64,000 bases of DNA from JAJPHW01 sp963799065 (GTDB lineage Bacteria; Acidobacteriota; Terriglobia; Terriglobales; Acidobacteriaceae): contig CAWCVJ010000003.1 in NCBI GenBank assembly GCA_963799065.1, forward strand, positions 186,001 to 250,000, in the 5' to 3' direction. The position numbers were made by a program, and so were the translations under genes. Below the pieces are notes generated by a model that had not been told where the DNA came from, did not search any database, and was given only the letters and a program-made list of their open reading frames with translations. How positions within the stretch are numbered: position 1 is the stretch's first letter; each line of letters starts with the position of its first letter. This document shows positions 26,776 to 36,174 of this stretch, piece after piece.

Positions 26776-27253
26776 TTGCGGCATCCATGCTAGCTGGTTA
26801 CCCTCTGGAACTTTCGTGCCATTCCTCTGGCACGGGAGTGGCTTGTCCTGATATCTGGCCGATTGATAGTTTTAGGACAGGTACTCTCTCCCAGATTCCG
26901 AGTGGAAACATTGAGGTGATGGTTATGAGAATGGCTTACGTTTGCTACGCGGCTCTGGGATTAGCGGTGGCTCGCTGGATATTCAAGCGCCAACCGGTGC
27001 TGGTGACCGATCCAATTCGACGTTTTCGTGCCTCTGGCCTGTTGTAAAGCACGATGGAGAGGTGGGCGTGCGGTCGCACTCCCGTTGCGTGCCCTTCAAG
27101 GGCCGCACGCCCATTTCTGATTGTCATCCTGAAAGCAGTCGAAAGGATCATCACCAAAAAGGGCGCCCTGCACCTTCCTAGCTCCCGGCAGTAACCAAGG
27201 TGCTAGTACTTCGGTTTGCCCGTTTCTTCGGGTCTTCTTACTACAATCGGAGT
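26776..27253. other. intergenic region with one candidate micro-ORF and a long stem
   Basis: About 480 bases without a clear gene. It holds the candidate 40-residue ORF at 26925-27047 and an 11-bp inverted repeat TGGGCGTGCGG (27063-27073) / CCGCACGCCCA (27103-27113) with a 29-base loop, followed by TTTCTG. The latter could be a terminator or part of a small RNA. Confidence 0.4.
26925..27047 (+). CDS. possible small membrane peptide
   Basis: A 40-residue frame, MRMAYVCYAALGLAVARWIF and then a basic tail (RRFRASGLL). It has one hydrophobic segment, and GAGGTG lies about six bases before the ATG. There is no homology evidence and no partner gene, so it may be chance. Confidence 0.25.
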   Translation: MRMAYVCYAALGLAVARWIFKRQPVLVTDPIRRFRASGLL

Positions 27254-28099
27254 ATGTTTCGCGGTAAATCTCTGATGATCGCGTGCGGCCTCTTCGCGCT
27301 GCTGAGTGTGTCGGCCTGGGCGCAATCGGCTGATTCGGCTGATGACGTGCCTCTGGGCGATGTCGCGCGCTCCTATCGCGCGGGAGAAAAGCCTCCCGAC
27401 CCGAACGTGATCGACAACGACAATCTTACGCAAGTGATGGATCAAGCCAAGAAGGTGGACGCCGACGGCAAGCCGGTATTTTCGTTCACCGGCGGTAAGA
27501 CTTTCGAGATGGACTCTCCCGATGGAACCTGTAGCTTGTCGTTCAACTCGAATGCGACCGCGTTGATTTCCGATGAGAACATCGTCCGCGAATTGCCGCA
27601 GAGCGAAATCGCCAAACTGGATGGTCCGGCCAAAATCGACAAAGACACGCTAGAGGTCTCGATCTACAACGGCACGGCGTGGAACCTGACCGAGATCACT
27701 GTCGGACTGACAGTGGTGCGTCATGATAATCCAGAGACCGCGCAGACCGCGCCGCACGCGGGCGCACAAATTGTCGACGCCGCGATGCGCGAAGATGACC
27801 CGGACGTGGAGACTCCCGTAAAGCGGTCGGACTCAACCGTGCTATTTCACATGCAGGGATCGGCCGCGCCGCTGAGGACGACAGTGTTTCACGAAATCAT
27901 GGCGTCTGCGATGGAGCCGGGCGAAGACTGGCATTGGGCCATCGTGGAAGCCAAAGGGACGCGCCGAAAAGCAATCGATGCGCCAGCCGCCCAAACGGTT
28001 CCAGCACAAGTGGCAGTCGATCCGCAGCCCACGAACGCGCCGCAAACTGCCCCCAACCCTGCGCCCACAGCGCCGCCGCGAGCTGCCGTCATCCCATAA
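27254..28099 (+). CDS. secreted hypothetical protein with Pro/Ala-rich tail
   Basis: A 281-residue exported protein with a signal peptide (MFRGKSLMIACGLFALLSVS, cleavage after SAWAQ). The mature domain (about residues 30-225) includes DSPDGTCSLSFNSNATALIS and NGTAWNLTEITVGLTVVRH, which suggests a beta-sandwich. The last 50 residues are low complexity (Pro/Ala/Gln/Thr), probably a flexible linker. TACAAT ends six bases before the ATG and leaves no room for a functional Shine-Dalgarno sequence, so the mRNA may be leaderless. It overlaps the end of the convergent oxidoreductase gene by eleven bases. Confidence 0.65.
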   Translation: MFRGKSLMIACGLFALLSVSAWAQSADSADDVPLGDVARSYRAGEKPPDPNVIDNDNLTQVMDQAKKVDADGKPVFSFTGGKTFEMDSPDGTCSLSFNSNATALISDENIVRELPQSEIAKLDGPAKIDKDTLEVSIYNGTAWNLTEITVGLTVVRHDNPETAQTAPHAGAQIVDAAMREDDPDVETPVKRSDSTVLFHMQGSAAPLRTTVFHEIMASAMEPGEDWHWAIVEAKGTRRKAIDAPAAQTVPAQVAVDPQPTNAPQTAPNPAPTAPPRAAVIP

Positions 28100-29096
28100 C
28101 TCGTGGAACTTGTTCCGCGCGCCCACTGCGAATGCTGCGGTAAGCGGCATCCAGAATCTCCTGATTCTGCCAGCCTTGTTCGCCTAACGCGGGGAACGTC
28201 GCACGACCTTCGACCGCATCCGCGAACTCTTCCACCTGGATTGCATAAGCTCTTTCATTGGAAACGGTCTGTGTCTCCACCACATCCCAGCCGCGGCGCA
28301 GTTCGATGGTAACGGGCCGCTCGACGTTCAATCCATTATCAGCGCGCAGCACGCCGGAGTCGCCGACGAACTCGAGCGGCGTGCGATACTCGGCGCGAAA
28401 CGAAACCGAAACATTGGCCAGCGTGCCACGAGAGAATTCGAGAATGAGCGCGGCAGCGGCTTCCTGCTGCTGCGAAACCGCGTCCGAGCAGCCGATGGCG
28501 CTGACGCGCACGACTTCATCCTGCAAAATGAATCGCAAGGAGTCGATGCAATGCACGCCGACGTCGGCGATGGGACCGCCTCCGGCGACGGAAATATCGT
28601 TCAGCCATTTGCGGGCATGATTTGCGCCGCCGGGAAAACTGAACTCAGAGCGGGCAAAAATAACTTTGCCAATCTGACCGCCTGCGATGCGGTCCCTTAA
28701 CACATGCGCGCTCTGGTCGAAGCGAAAAATCTGCGCGACTCCAAGCAAAACTTTCGCTTGCTTTGCCGCTTCCACCATACGCCGGCACTGGTCGGCGTTC
28801 ACCGCCATGGGTTTCTCACAGAGCACCGGCTTGCCGGCTTTAACCGCGGTGAGCACGTCGTCCAAATGCATCGCATTCGGCGTGGCCACAAAAACCGCAT
28901 CCACGTCGGGCGATGCGGACAACGCCGCAACGGAAGCGAATGCGTGGGGAATGTTAAATTCCGCCGCCGACTTGCGCGCTTCACCCATATCGCGGCGAGA
29001 AAGCGCTGTCACCTTGCAGTTGTTTGCGATGGCAAAACCTGGCATCAACCGCTTCACGGCGTGCAGACCGAATCCAGCGATGCCAAAGTTGACCAT
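28089..29096 (-). CDS. Gfo/Idh/MocA-family oxidoreductase
   Basis: A 335-residue NAD(P)-dependent sugar or inositol dehydrogenase type. The N-terminal Rossmann fold has VNFGIAGFGLHAVKRLMPGF; the hallmark CEKPMAVN block is near residue 93, and DVGVHCIDSLRFIL near residue 180 supplies the catalytic-type His/Asp. The family covers glucose-fructose, inositol and UDP-sugar oxidoreductases, so the substrate stays open. A TAAACT box ends six bases before the ATG. The propeller lipoprotein gene ends 23 bases upstream on the same strand. Confidence 0.85.
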   Translation of the reverse strand: MVNFGIAGFGLHAVKRLMPGFAIANNCKVTALSRRDMGEARKSAAEFNIPHAFASVAALSASPDVDAVFVATPNAMHLDDVLTAVKAGKPVLCEKPMAVNADQCRRMVEAAKQAKVLLGVAQIFRFDQSAHVLRDRIAGGQIGKVIFARSEFSFPGGANHARKWLNDISVAGGGPIADVGVHCIDSLRFILQDEVVRVSAIGCSDAVSQQQEAAAALILEFSRGTLANVSVSFRAEYRTPLEFVGDSGVLRADNGLNVERPVTIELRRGWDVVETQTVSNERAYAIQVEEFADAVEGRATFPALGEQGWQNQEILDAAYRSIRSGRAEQVPRVMG

Positions 29097-29119
29097 GCGC
29101 TTAGTTTACTGTACGAACG

Positions 29120-30223
29120 TTACTGGGCGATGGCCAGCGAAGAAGGCGCCACAGGGGTGCTTACGGAATTGGAGCCTGTCGTCAATTCGCCGGTGGTGAG
29201 ATCCACGGTAAACTCGGAGATTTGATTTGTACTTTGATTACCCACATACAAAATCTGCTGGGTGGGATCTACGTCGATGAAGACTGCGCCTGAACTTCCC
29301 CCAAAGGGCGAGCCGGAAATCGCCGTCAACACACCCTCCGGTCCGATCGTATACCCGGAAATAGAAGCTGCGCCTTGATTCACCACATAGAGATACTGCC
29401 CGGTCGGGTAAACGACCAGCGCATTCGGATTGGTTCCCGTTGAGAAGGGCGAAAGCGCCACGGGACTGAGAGTGCCACCCGCGCCAATAACGAAGGCCGA
29501 CAAGGTATTCGATGTGGTGTTGGTGACAAAAACAAATTTTCCCGCTGGATCGATCGCAACTCCCTGTGGGTTGGTGTCCACCGTATAAGGGTTTCCTGGA
29601 ACTTCCGCAAGAGCTCCAGCGCTGGATATCGAATATCCATAAACCGAAGACAGATTGGGATTGACGACATAAAGCAAGTTGCCCGCTGGCGCGATCGCCA
29701 GTTCTACCGGGTTTGCGGCCACAGGAAAGGGCGATCCCGCGACCGGGGTCAACGCGCCCGTTGCGCTATTCACTGAAAAAACGGAAACGCTGCTGGATAT
29801 CTGATTCACCACAAAAAGCAGGCTGTTCGCCGCATTGAGGCGCATGAACACTGGAGCGACGCCTGTATTGGTACGGGGAAGGACCTCCGTCAACTGTCCC
29901 GAGTTTTGATCGATGCTGAAAAGAGAGATCGTATTGTCCGACTGATTCGCCACGTAAAGAAATTTATTGCCCGGTAGCACCTGTACCGACGTCGGCGAAG
30001 CGCCAGCGAAAAAAGGCGAACCCAGAATGCTGGAAAATTTGCCACTAAAATCCAGCCGGTAAGCCAATATGCCCTTTTCTGGAACCGTAACGTACGCCGT
30101 GCGAGTCGTCGTCGAAGTCTTCTGGTTGCTGCATGAAATCGCTGCAAGCGTCAGAAGAATAGCCGCGGAAAGCAGAACTCGCCGCGACGGCTTGCAGCCT
30201 GGATTTGAAATCCACCTCGCCAT
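29120..30223 (-). CDS. lactonase-like beta-propeller lipoprotein
   Basis: A 367-residue lipoprotein (signal with LLTLAAISC, Cys31). The mature part is made of YVTN-type repeats of the 6-phosphogluconolactonase/YncE family: FLYVANQSDNTISLFSID, LLFVVNQISSSVSVFSV, LLYVVNPNLSSVYGYSI, FVFVTNTTSNTLSAFVI, YLYVVNQGAASISGYTI, and ILYVGNQSTNQISEFTV. This is a seven-bladed propeller. Lactonase activity is not established for such extracellular members. It starts directly at the stop codon of the upstream outer-membrane protein gene, so the two form an operon. Confidence 0.82.
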   Translation of the reverse strand: MARWISNPGCKPSRRVLLSAAILLTLAAISCSNQKTSTTTRTAYVTVPEKGILAYRLDFSGKFSSILGSPFFAGASPTSVQVLPGNKFLYVANQSDNTISLFSIDQNSGQLTEVLPRTNTGVAPVFMRLNAANSLLFVVNQISSSVSVFSVNSATGALTPVAGSPFPVAANPVELAIAPAGNLLYVVNPNLSSVYGYSISSAGALAEVPGNPYTVDTNPQGVAIDPAGKFVFVTNTTSNTLSAFVIGAGGTLSPVALSPFSTGTNPNALVVYPTGQYLYVVNQGAASISGYTIGPEGVLTAISGSPFGGSSGAVFIDVDPTQQILYVGNQSTNQISEFTVDLTTGELTTGSNSVSTPVAPSSLAIAQ

Positions 30224-30850
30224 TTATTTAAGCACCTTGCCCAAATGAAATATCACGCCCGCCGAAACGCGAAAATTGTTCTGGGTGGTGCCGTAACTGT
30301 GCGAATTGACGTAGTCCAATTGAAACACTCGAATAGAAAAGAGCTTGCGGAAGTCGCGATCGTACCCGCCTCCGAGGGCGATGGATCGTCCAAGGCTGCT
30401 CACCACGTAAGGCTCTTCGTTGGCGTTTCTGGCTTTGCCGAATAAAACCTGCGCGAAAAGTCGTCCATCGAATTTGCGGATGGAATACTGCGGTCCAGCC
30501 ATAAAGTTGTAGAAATGCTGATTGTCCGCCCAATAGCCGCTGATGTCGGCCACGGCGGAAATCTCGTGGGTGATATTGAACGCACCCGAGAGATTCGCGC
30601 CCTGCAAGTTCGAGCCGCTCTGGTATCCGTAAGACTTCGTGTCCAAACGCAGATAGGAGTAGCCTGTGGAGACGTCGTAACGCGTGACGATGTCCTTATC
30701 TTGAACCGGCGCCGGCCTTTGCGCTGGAGTCTTATCCGGAGTTTGCGCCGTACTTTGATCCTGCGCCGCTAGCGGGAAGGCTGCGGTAAGAAGCACAAAA
30801 ACAAACGACACTGCTAGCAGAAACGCGGGATGAAAACGGAATCGATTCAT
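30224..30850 (-). CDS. outer-membrane beta-barrel protein
   Basis: A 208-residue OmpA/porin-like beta-barrel of the OMP_b-brl type. The signal peptide is FLLAVSFVFVLLTAAFPLAA, followed by a disordered Gln/Thr/Pro linker (residues about 30-50). Alternating strands then run through YDVSTGYSYLRLD, GAFNITHEISAVADISGYW and FRVSAGVIFHLG. I chose the ATG at 30850 because it starts the signal peptide; the longer frame would overlap the M13 gene end. The downstream lipoprotein is in the same operon. Confidence 0.75.
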   Translation of the reverse strand: MNRFRFHPAFLLAVSFVFVLLTAAFPLAAQDQSTAQTPDKTPAQRPAPVQDKDIVTRYDVSTGYSYLRLDTKSYGYQSGSNLQGANLSGAFNITHEISAVADISGYWADNQHFYNFMAGPQYSIRKFDGRLFAQVLFGKARNANEEPYVVSSLGRSIALGGGYDRDFRKLFSIRVFQLDYVNSHSYGTTQNNFRVSAGVIFHLGKVLK

Positions 30851-30936
30851 TCGTTGAATTGGAAGTGCATTCTCCGGCAAAGCGAAGTTCAATTCTAACC
30901 GGAAATGGGGGTTTGCGGCGCTCGGCTGCCAGCTTG

Positions 30937-32997
30937 CTACCAGATTCTGACGCGATCTTCGGGCGCCAGGTACAACTTCTGGCCGGATTGCACGTCGAAG
31001 GCGCCATACCACGCGTCGAGGTTGCGCACCGTATCGGCGCGGTACTCCGCCGGAGAATGAGGATCGGTCATGACCTGTTGCCGGAGCGCGGCTTCGCGCG
31101 TCTTGTCCGCCCAGTTCTGGCCGAAGGCGATGAAGAATTGTTGGTCGCCAGAGAATCCATCTTGTACAGGCGCGGTCTTGCCTTGCAAGGACGCGCGGTA
31201 TCCGTCGTAAGACGCCGCTACGCCAGCCACGTCCGCAATGTTCTCCGCGAGCGTCTGCTTGCCATTGACGCTAACATCCGGGAAAGGTTTATAGGTGTCG
31301 TACTGTGCCGCAAGTTTTGCGGTCGAAGCTTCGAAGTGCGCAAGGTCGGCAGGCGTCCACCAATTGCGCACGCGGCCTTTGGAATCGAACGCAGCCCCTT
31401 CGGAATCGAAGGTGTGGCTGATTTCATGCCCGATCACCGCGCCGATCGCGCCATAATTGGCCGCGGCCGGAGCCTGCGGATCGAAGAAGGGAGGCTGCAA
31501 TATCGCGGCCGGAAAGTTCAGCGCATTCTGCAACGGCAGATTCACCGCGTTCACGGTTTGCGGCGTCATCGACCATTCTTTACGGTCGATCTGCGTTCCC
31601 AGACGCGCGATCTGCTGACGATAGTGATAAAGAATTCCTCCCCACAGATTGCCAAAGATATCGTCCCTCTTGACCTGATATCCGGAATAGTCATGCCAGG
31701 CTTCGGGATATCCAACGCCCACGTAGAGCGTCGTCAGCTTGGCTTCCGCCTCCCTTTTAGTTCCCGCGTCCATCCATGAAAGACCTTCGATGCGTTTGCG
31801 GAAGGCCTCGATGATGTTCGCAACCATCGCTTGCGCTTGCGCCTTAGCCTCCGGCGGGAAGTAGCGCTCGGCATAGATTTTGCCGACGTCGTCCCCAAGC
31901 AGGCCATTGACCACCTGCACGCCCCGTTGCCACCGTGGCCGCTGCTGCGGCGCGCCGGAAAGCGTCTTGCCAAAAAAATCATAGCGTTCATCCGCAAGCG
32001 CTTTAGGCAAAACTGCGGCGTAAGCGTCGATGACATGGTAGGAAAGCCAATCCTTCCAGGCATCCAGCGAGGCGGACGCAACCAGCGCAGCCTCACCTGT
32101 CACCGCCGTAGGTTGCCACACAATAAAGTTTTCCTGCTTGTGCAAGCCGGCCGCACGGAAATATTCAGCCCAGTCCAGGCCGGGAGCCTTGACCGCGAAG
32201 TCCGTCTGTTTCCACGGATTGTTCGCCCGATGGACGTCTTCGTTATCGCTCAGGCTGGTGTGAGTTTTCGCGATGGAGTGTTCCAGTTCGATAACCCGTG
32301 CAGCGCGGGCATCGCTATCGCTGACGCCCGCCAGATTCAGTGCCCTCGAAACGTGCGCCCGATACTTTGCGCGAATATCCTTCATGCGCTCAGACTCGGA
32401 CAAGTAATATTCGCGGTCAGGCAGCTGTAAGCCACCTTGCAACAAATACGCCGTGTAGTGCTCGGAGTCGTTGAAGTCCGGCGCCACCCATAGGCCAAGA
32501 AAGTTTGCCGTATGAAAGTTCGTGTTGTTGAGCGCGTCAACGTCGGCTCGCAGACTCTCTCCCAGAGCGCGTGCGAGTTCCTTTTTGTCGCGAATCGCGG
32601 CAATGGCATCGAGCTGCGCACGCAGCGGCGCAAGGCCCTTGGCTTCGATGCCGGCTTCATCCATATAAGAGGCGTATAAGTCGGCGATCTTGCGCTGCTC
32701 CGATCCCGCTGGCGCATTGGATTTTGCCGCGGCCTCGATTAGAGCGGCGGTGCGCTGATTGCTTATATCGGCGAGTTTGCTGAAAACGCCGAAGGCCGCC
32801 CGATCCGCCGGAATCTCGGTGTGCCGCAGCCACTCGCCGTTGGCGTACTCGTAGAAATCGTCTCCCGGTTTAACGCTGCGATCCATGTTCGCCACGGCGA
32901 TACCGTGAGTGTCAGAGGTCGCGGTCTGCCCGTGAAGTAACGACGTAACGGCGAGTAGGCCGTATAGCCCGAGAAAGAACTTTGAGGAAAATTTCAT
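30937..32997 (-). CDS. M13-family (neprilysin-like) metallopeptidase
   Basis: A 686-residue zinc endopeptidase (PepO type) with an N-terminal signal sequence (KFFLGLYGLLAVTSLLHGQ), so it is exported. The active site is GHEISHTFDSEG (HExxH) near residue 510; the second block ENIADVAGV near residue 585 gives the third zinc ligand Glu. The conserved NAFY-like region reads NAVNLPLQNALNFPAAILQPPFFD. The C-terminus ends in RVRIW, close to the usual CRVW. The ATG at 32997 has CGGAG upstream; a TTG two codons earlier is unlikely. It probably degrades extracellular peptides. Confidence 0.92.
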   Translation of the reverse strand: MKFSSKFFLGLYGLLAVTSLLHGQTATSDTHGIAVANMDRSVKPGDDFYEYANGEWLRHTEIPADRAAFGVFSKLADISNQRTAALIEAAAKSNAPAGSEQRKIADLYASYMDEAGIEAKGLAPLRAQLDAIAAIRDKKELARALGESLRADVDALNNTNFHTANFLGLWVAPDFNDSEHYTAYLLQGGLQLPDREYYLSESERMKDIRAKYRAHVSRALNLAGVSDSDARAARVIELEHSIAKTHTSLSDNEDVHRANNPWKQTDFAVKAPGLDWAEYFRAAGLHKQENFIVWQPTAVTGEAALVASASLDAWKDWLSYHVIDAYAAVLPKALADERYDFFGKTLSGAPQQRPRWQRGVQVVNGLLGDDVGKIYAERYFPPEAKAQAQAMVANIIEAFRKRIEGLSWMDAGTKREAEAKLTTLYVGVGYPEAWHDYSGYQVKRDDIFGNLWGGILYHYRQQIARLGTQIDRKEWSMTPQTVNAVNLPLQNALNFPAAILQPPFFDPQAPAAANYGAIGAVIGHEISHTFDSEGAAFDSKGRVRNWWTPADLAHFEASTAKLAAQYDTYKPFPDVSVNGKQTLAENIADVAGVAASYDGYRASLQGKTAPVQDGFSGDQQFFIAFGQNWADKTREAALRQQVMTDPHSPAEYRADTVRNLDAWYGAFDVQSGQKLYLAPEDRVRIW

Positions 32998-33157
32998 TTG
33001 CAAACACTCCGGAGGGCCGCGCTTGCCGCAGCAAATTCAATAGACGACCGCCAGATAAAGAGGTTAGCACGAGGGATGCGCCGCATTCGAGCCCACCAGC
33101 CTCGCGCGCAACCCTCTATAATTAAGGGGAGGCGAGACTCGCTCCGCCCATCTTGCT

Positions 33158-33967
33158 ATGCCCATTTTATGGCTGCGTATCGCGCTCTGCTGTTACGCGG
33201 TAGGTCTGCTGTACGCGCTGATCGCCCTCACGCGGCGCGCCCCAGATGTGCTCAGCCGCATTGCCCTGCATGCGGCGTACTTGGGCATGATTTTCCAACT
33301 CGTATCGATCGTGGAGTTTGCAGAAGTGTCGGGCCAGCTGACTTTCGCTTCGATTCATAGCGTAGAGTCGCTACTCGCCTTACTGATCATGACGGCATTC
33401 ATGATCGTCTATCTGGCTTACCGCACCACCTCGCTGGGTATTGTCGCGTTTCCGTTGGTGTTCATGTTGACTTTCCTGGCCGCTACGGGGCAGCAACCGT
33501 TCCTGCTGTTCTCAGCCAGCGCGCATCGCGGTTGGCTCTTCACTCACATCGCGCTGATCCTGGCCGGATACGCGGCGCTGGTCTTGAGTTTTGGCGCAAG
33601 CCTGCTTTATCTCGTGCAAGAGCGATTGCTGAAATCGAAAAGCTCCAGCAGGATTCTTTCACACCTGCCCGCACTCGAAGTCATCGATCAGATTGGCTTG
33701 CGTTCCCTGTTGCTGGGATTTCCGTTCATGACGCTTGGCTTGATCGTCGGAACGGCCCTCGCGCAGGAGACCTTCGGGACCATTAATTTTCTCGATCCTA
33801 AAATATTTCTTTCGTTGCTGATGTGGGCCATCTACATGGTGTTGCTCTACATTCGCTGGAGCGCGGGTTGGCGCGGCCGCCGCGCCGCATATCTGGCGTC
33901 AGGGGCGTTTGCCGTCGCAATCATCGCCTGGGCCGCGAACACGATTCATCAATTCGGAGCCTCATGA
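33158..33967 (+). CDS. hemX: HemX/CcsA-type membrane protein
   Basis: A 269-residue polytopic membrane protein with about eight hydrophobic helices and the tryptophan-poor WD-like loop of cytochrome c assembly/HemX proteins (HRGWLFTHIALILAGYAALV). HemX in Bacillus modulates HemA level; CcsA handles haem for cytochrome c. The position directly before hemA, with an ATGA overlap, supports a HemX role. A TATAAT (33117-33122) and AGGGGAGG lie upstream. Confidence 0.8.
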   Translation: MPILWLRIALCCYAVGLLYALIALTRRAPDVLSRIALHAAYLGMIFQLVSIVEFAEVSGQLTFASIHSVESLLALLIMTAFMIVYLAYRTTSLGIVAFPLVFMLTFLAATGQQPFLLFSASAHRGWLFTHIALILAGYAALVLSFGASLLYLVQERLLKSKSSSRILSHLPALEVIDQIGLRSLLLGFPFMTLGLIVGTALAQETFGTINFLDPKIFLSLLMWAIYMVLLYIRWSAGWRGRRAAYLASGAFAVAIIAWAANTIHQFGAS

Positions 33968-35238
33968 ACTTTCACCTCATCGGCGTGAATCACAAAACGG
34001 CGCCGGTCGAGGTGCGCGAACGACTCGCCGTCCCGGAAGCGCGGCTACCCGAAGCCTTAAAGCGATTCGTCGCCCATCCCGGGGTCGATGAAGGTCTGAT
34101 CGTCTGCACCTGCAATCGCGTCGAACTTCTCGCCACTACCAAGAATGGCAGCGCCGATCTGCGGGGATTCCTCGGCGATTTCTTTGAGTTGGACGCGCCC
34201 TCGCTCGCGCCCCATCTTTACGAATATCGTGAGCGCGACGCCATCCGTCACCTCTTTCGCGTGACTTCCAGTCTGGATTCCATGATCGTCGGCGAGCCCC
34301 AGATTCTCGGCCAGATCAAGGAAGCCTATGCCGCCGCCCGCAGTAACGGAGCGGTGCGTTCGAATTTGGACCAGCTAGTGACGAGAGCATTTTCCGTGGC
34401 CAAGCGTGTGCGCACTGAAACCGCAGTGGGATCGTCGTCGGTCTCGGTTGCCTCGGTCGCCGTCGAACTGGCGAAGAAAATCTTCGGCACACTAAAAGGC
34501 AAACACGTCTATCTGGTCGGCGCCGGAAAGATGACGGAGCTTGCCGCGCGCCACCTGTTGGCTCACGGCGCAGCTTCGATCTTCGTTGCCAATCGCACCT
34601 TCGACCGCGCCGTACAAATGGCGGCCAACGTGGGCGGACAGGCGATTCGTTTTGAAGAACTTTATGAAACATGTGATCGCGCGGACATCGTGATCACCTC
34701 CACCGGAGCGCCGCATACCATTTTCCGTCGCGAGCATGGCGAGAAATTCCTCAGCCGACGTAGAAATCGTCCCATGTTCTTCATCGATATCGCAGTGCCC
34801 CGTGATGTTGATCCGGACATGAACAAGCTCGACGGAATCTTCGTTTACGATATCGACGATCTGCAGCAGGCGGTAAGCGCCCATACCGCCGACCGCCAGA
34901 AAGAGGCGGCCCGCGCCGAAGAAATCATCGCCCAGGAAGTCGAGCGCTTTCAGACTCGATTGAATACGCTGGATGTCGTGCCGACGATAGTTTCCCTGCA
35001 AGAACATTTGGAAACATTGCGGCGAACGGAAATCGAGCGGGCGAGGGCGCGGCTTGGCAAACTGACTCCGGAGCAGGAGCAAGCCATTGAGGTGCTAACC
35101 CGCGGCATCGTGAACAAAATCGTTCACGCACCGATCACCACTCTGAAAACGGCGGCGCGAGAGTCCGAAGGCACGGCGGTGGTCGATTGGGTGCGGCGAA
35201 TCTTTCACCTCGATAACGACGTCGGAGACAAGAGCTGA
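33964..35238 (+). CDS. hemA: glutamyl-tRNA reductase
   Basis: NADPH-dependent enzyme that reduces glutamyl-tRNA to glutamate-1-semialdehyde, the first step of the C5 haem path. Typical text: HLIGVNHKTAPVEVRERLAV, the catalytic Cys in VCTCNRVELLA, DSMIVGEPQILGQIKEAYA, and the NADPH site VGAGKMTELAARHLL. At 424 residues it is normal. Start ATG 33964 overlaps the hemX stop by four bases; a longer frame is not needed. hemC begins one base inside its stop codon. Confidence 0.97.
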   Translation: MNFHLIGVNHKTAPVEVRERLAVPEARLPEALKRFVAHPGVDEGLIVCTCNRVELLATTKNGSADLRGFLGDFFELDAPSLAPHLYEYRERDAIRHLFRVTSSLDSMIVGEPQILGQIKEAYAAARSNGAVRSNLDQLVTRAFSVAKRVRTETAVGSSSVSVASVAVELAKKIFGTLKGKHVYLVGAGKMTELAARHLLAHGAASIFVANRTFDRAVQMAANVGGQAIRFEELYETCDRADIVITSTGAPHTIFRREHGEKFLSRRRNRPMFFIDIAVPRDVDPDMNKLDGIFVYDIDDLQQAVSAHTADRQKEAARAEEIIAQEVERFQTRLNTLDVVPTIVSLQEHLETLRRTEIERARARLGKLTPEQEQAIEVLTRGIVNKIVHAPITTLKTAARESEGTAVVDWVRRIFHLDNDVGDKS

Positions 35239-36174
35239 TGGCGGTTCTGCGCGTCGGCTCACGCGGCTCTCAACTGGCGCTCTGGCAGGCGAACCACATC
35301 GCGGCAGCTTTGCGCCAGCGCGGACACGAGGTCCATATCGAAATCATCCACACCACCGGCGACAAAATCCTCGACGTGGCTCTCGCCAAGGTCGGAACTA
35401 AGGGCATGTTCACCAAGGAGATTGAAGAGGCGCTGGACGATCATCGCATCGACCTTGCCGTCCACAGCCTGAAAGACTTGCCGACGGAGCTATCGCCCAA
35501 GTTCGAAATCACGGCGGTGACAGCCCGACAAGATGCTCGTGATGTCCTGTGCTCGGTTCTTCCCACGAACATTGAATCGTTGTCGCAGGGCGCTCATGTG
35601 GGAACGAGCAGTCTTCGGCGCGAAGCCCAGCTCAAAGCCATCCGCCCGGATTTGCACGTGCACCCTCTGCGGGGCAATGTGGACACCCGATTGCGCAAGC
35701 TGGAAGCCGGCGAGTACGACGCGATCATCCTTGCCGCGGCCGGACTGCATCGCCTGGGTAAAACTGATCTGATCCGGCAAATCATCCCCGTGGAAGCCAT
35801 GTGCCCTGCTGCCGGTCAAGGCGCACTGGCGATCGAGATTCGCAGCGGCGACAACGAGACTCGTGCGCATCTCTGCATTCCTCGACGACTCTGCCGCACG
35901 CTCAACGACCGCCTGCGAACGCGCCCTGCTGCAAAGTTTGGGCGGAGGCTGCCAGGTTCCCATCGGCGCCTATGCGGAGGTTAGCGAGAATCGACTTCGC
36001 CTCGTAGCGGTCGTCGCCCATCCCGCGACCGGCCAAGTCTTGCGCGCTGAATCCGACGGCGAACATCCTCTCGCGCTGGGCGAGGATGTCGGCAGGATGC
36101 TGCTGGCGCGCGGCGCGGCCGGGATCATCGAAGAAGTCTATGCCAGCGGCGCGATTGCCCCGCAACAGCCATGA
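35238..36174 (+). CDS. hemC: hydroxymethylbilane synthase, frameshifted
   Basis: Porphobilinogen deaminase with normal domains 1 and 2 (GSRGSQLALWQANHI, HSLKDLPTELSP, VGTSSLRREAQLK, GQGALAIEIR). The reading frame changes between about 35871 and 35875. The upstream frame runs on into 35 unrelated residues and stops at 35984. The +1 frame resumes exactly with AFLDDSAARSTTACERALLQ and the dipyrromethane-binding Cys in GGGCQVPIGAY. One extra base (CTC T GCA) explains it. Joined, the protein has the usual length of about 311. Either a sequence error, a recent mutation or, less likely, programmed frameshifting. hemD overlaps its stop by four bases. Confidence 0.93.

Noticed and set aside
27118..27151. 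Dispersed repeat resembling GTCATCCTGA...GAAAGGATC, with a partial match near 40688-40706
   Set aside because: Only two diverged occurrences were seen, too few to define a repeat family from this window.
35866..35880. Programmed +1 frameshift in hemC
   Set aside because: There is no stop codon or slow codon at the shift and no upstream Shine-Dalgarno-like stimulator as in prfB; hemC is not known to use frameshifting. An extra base is simpler.
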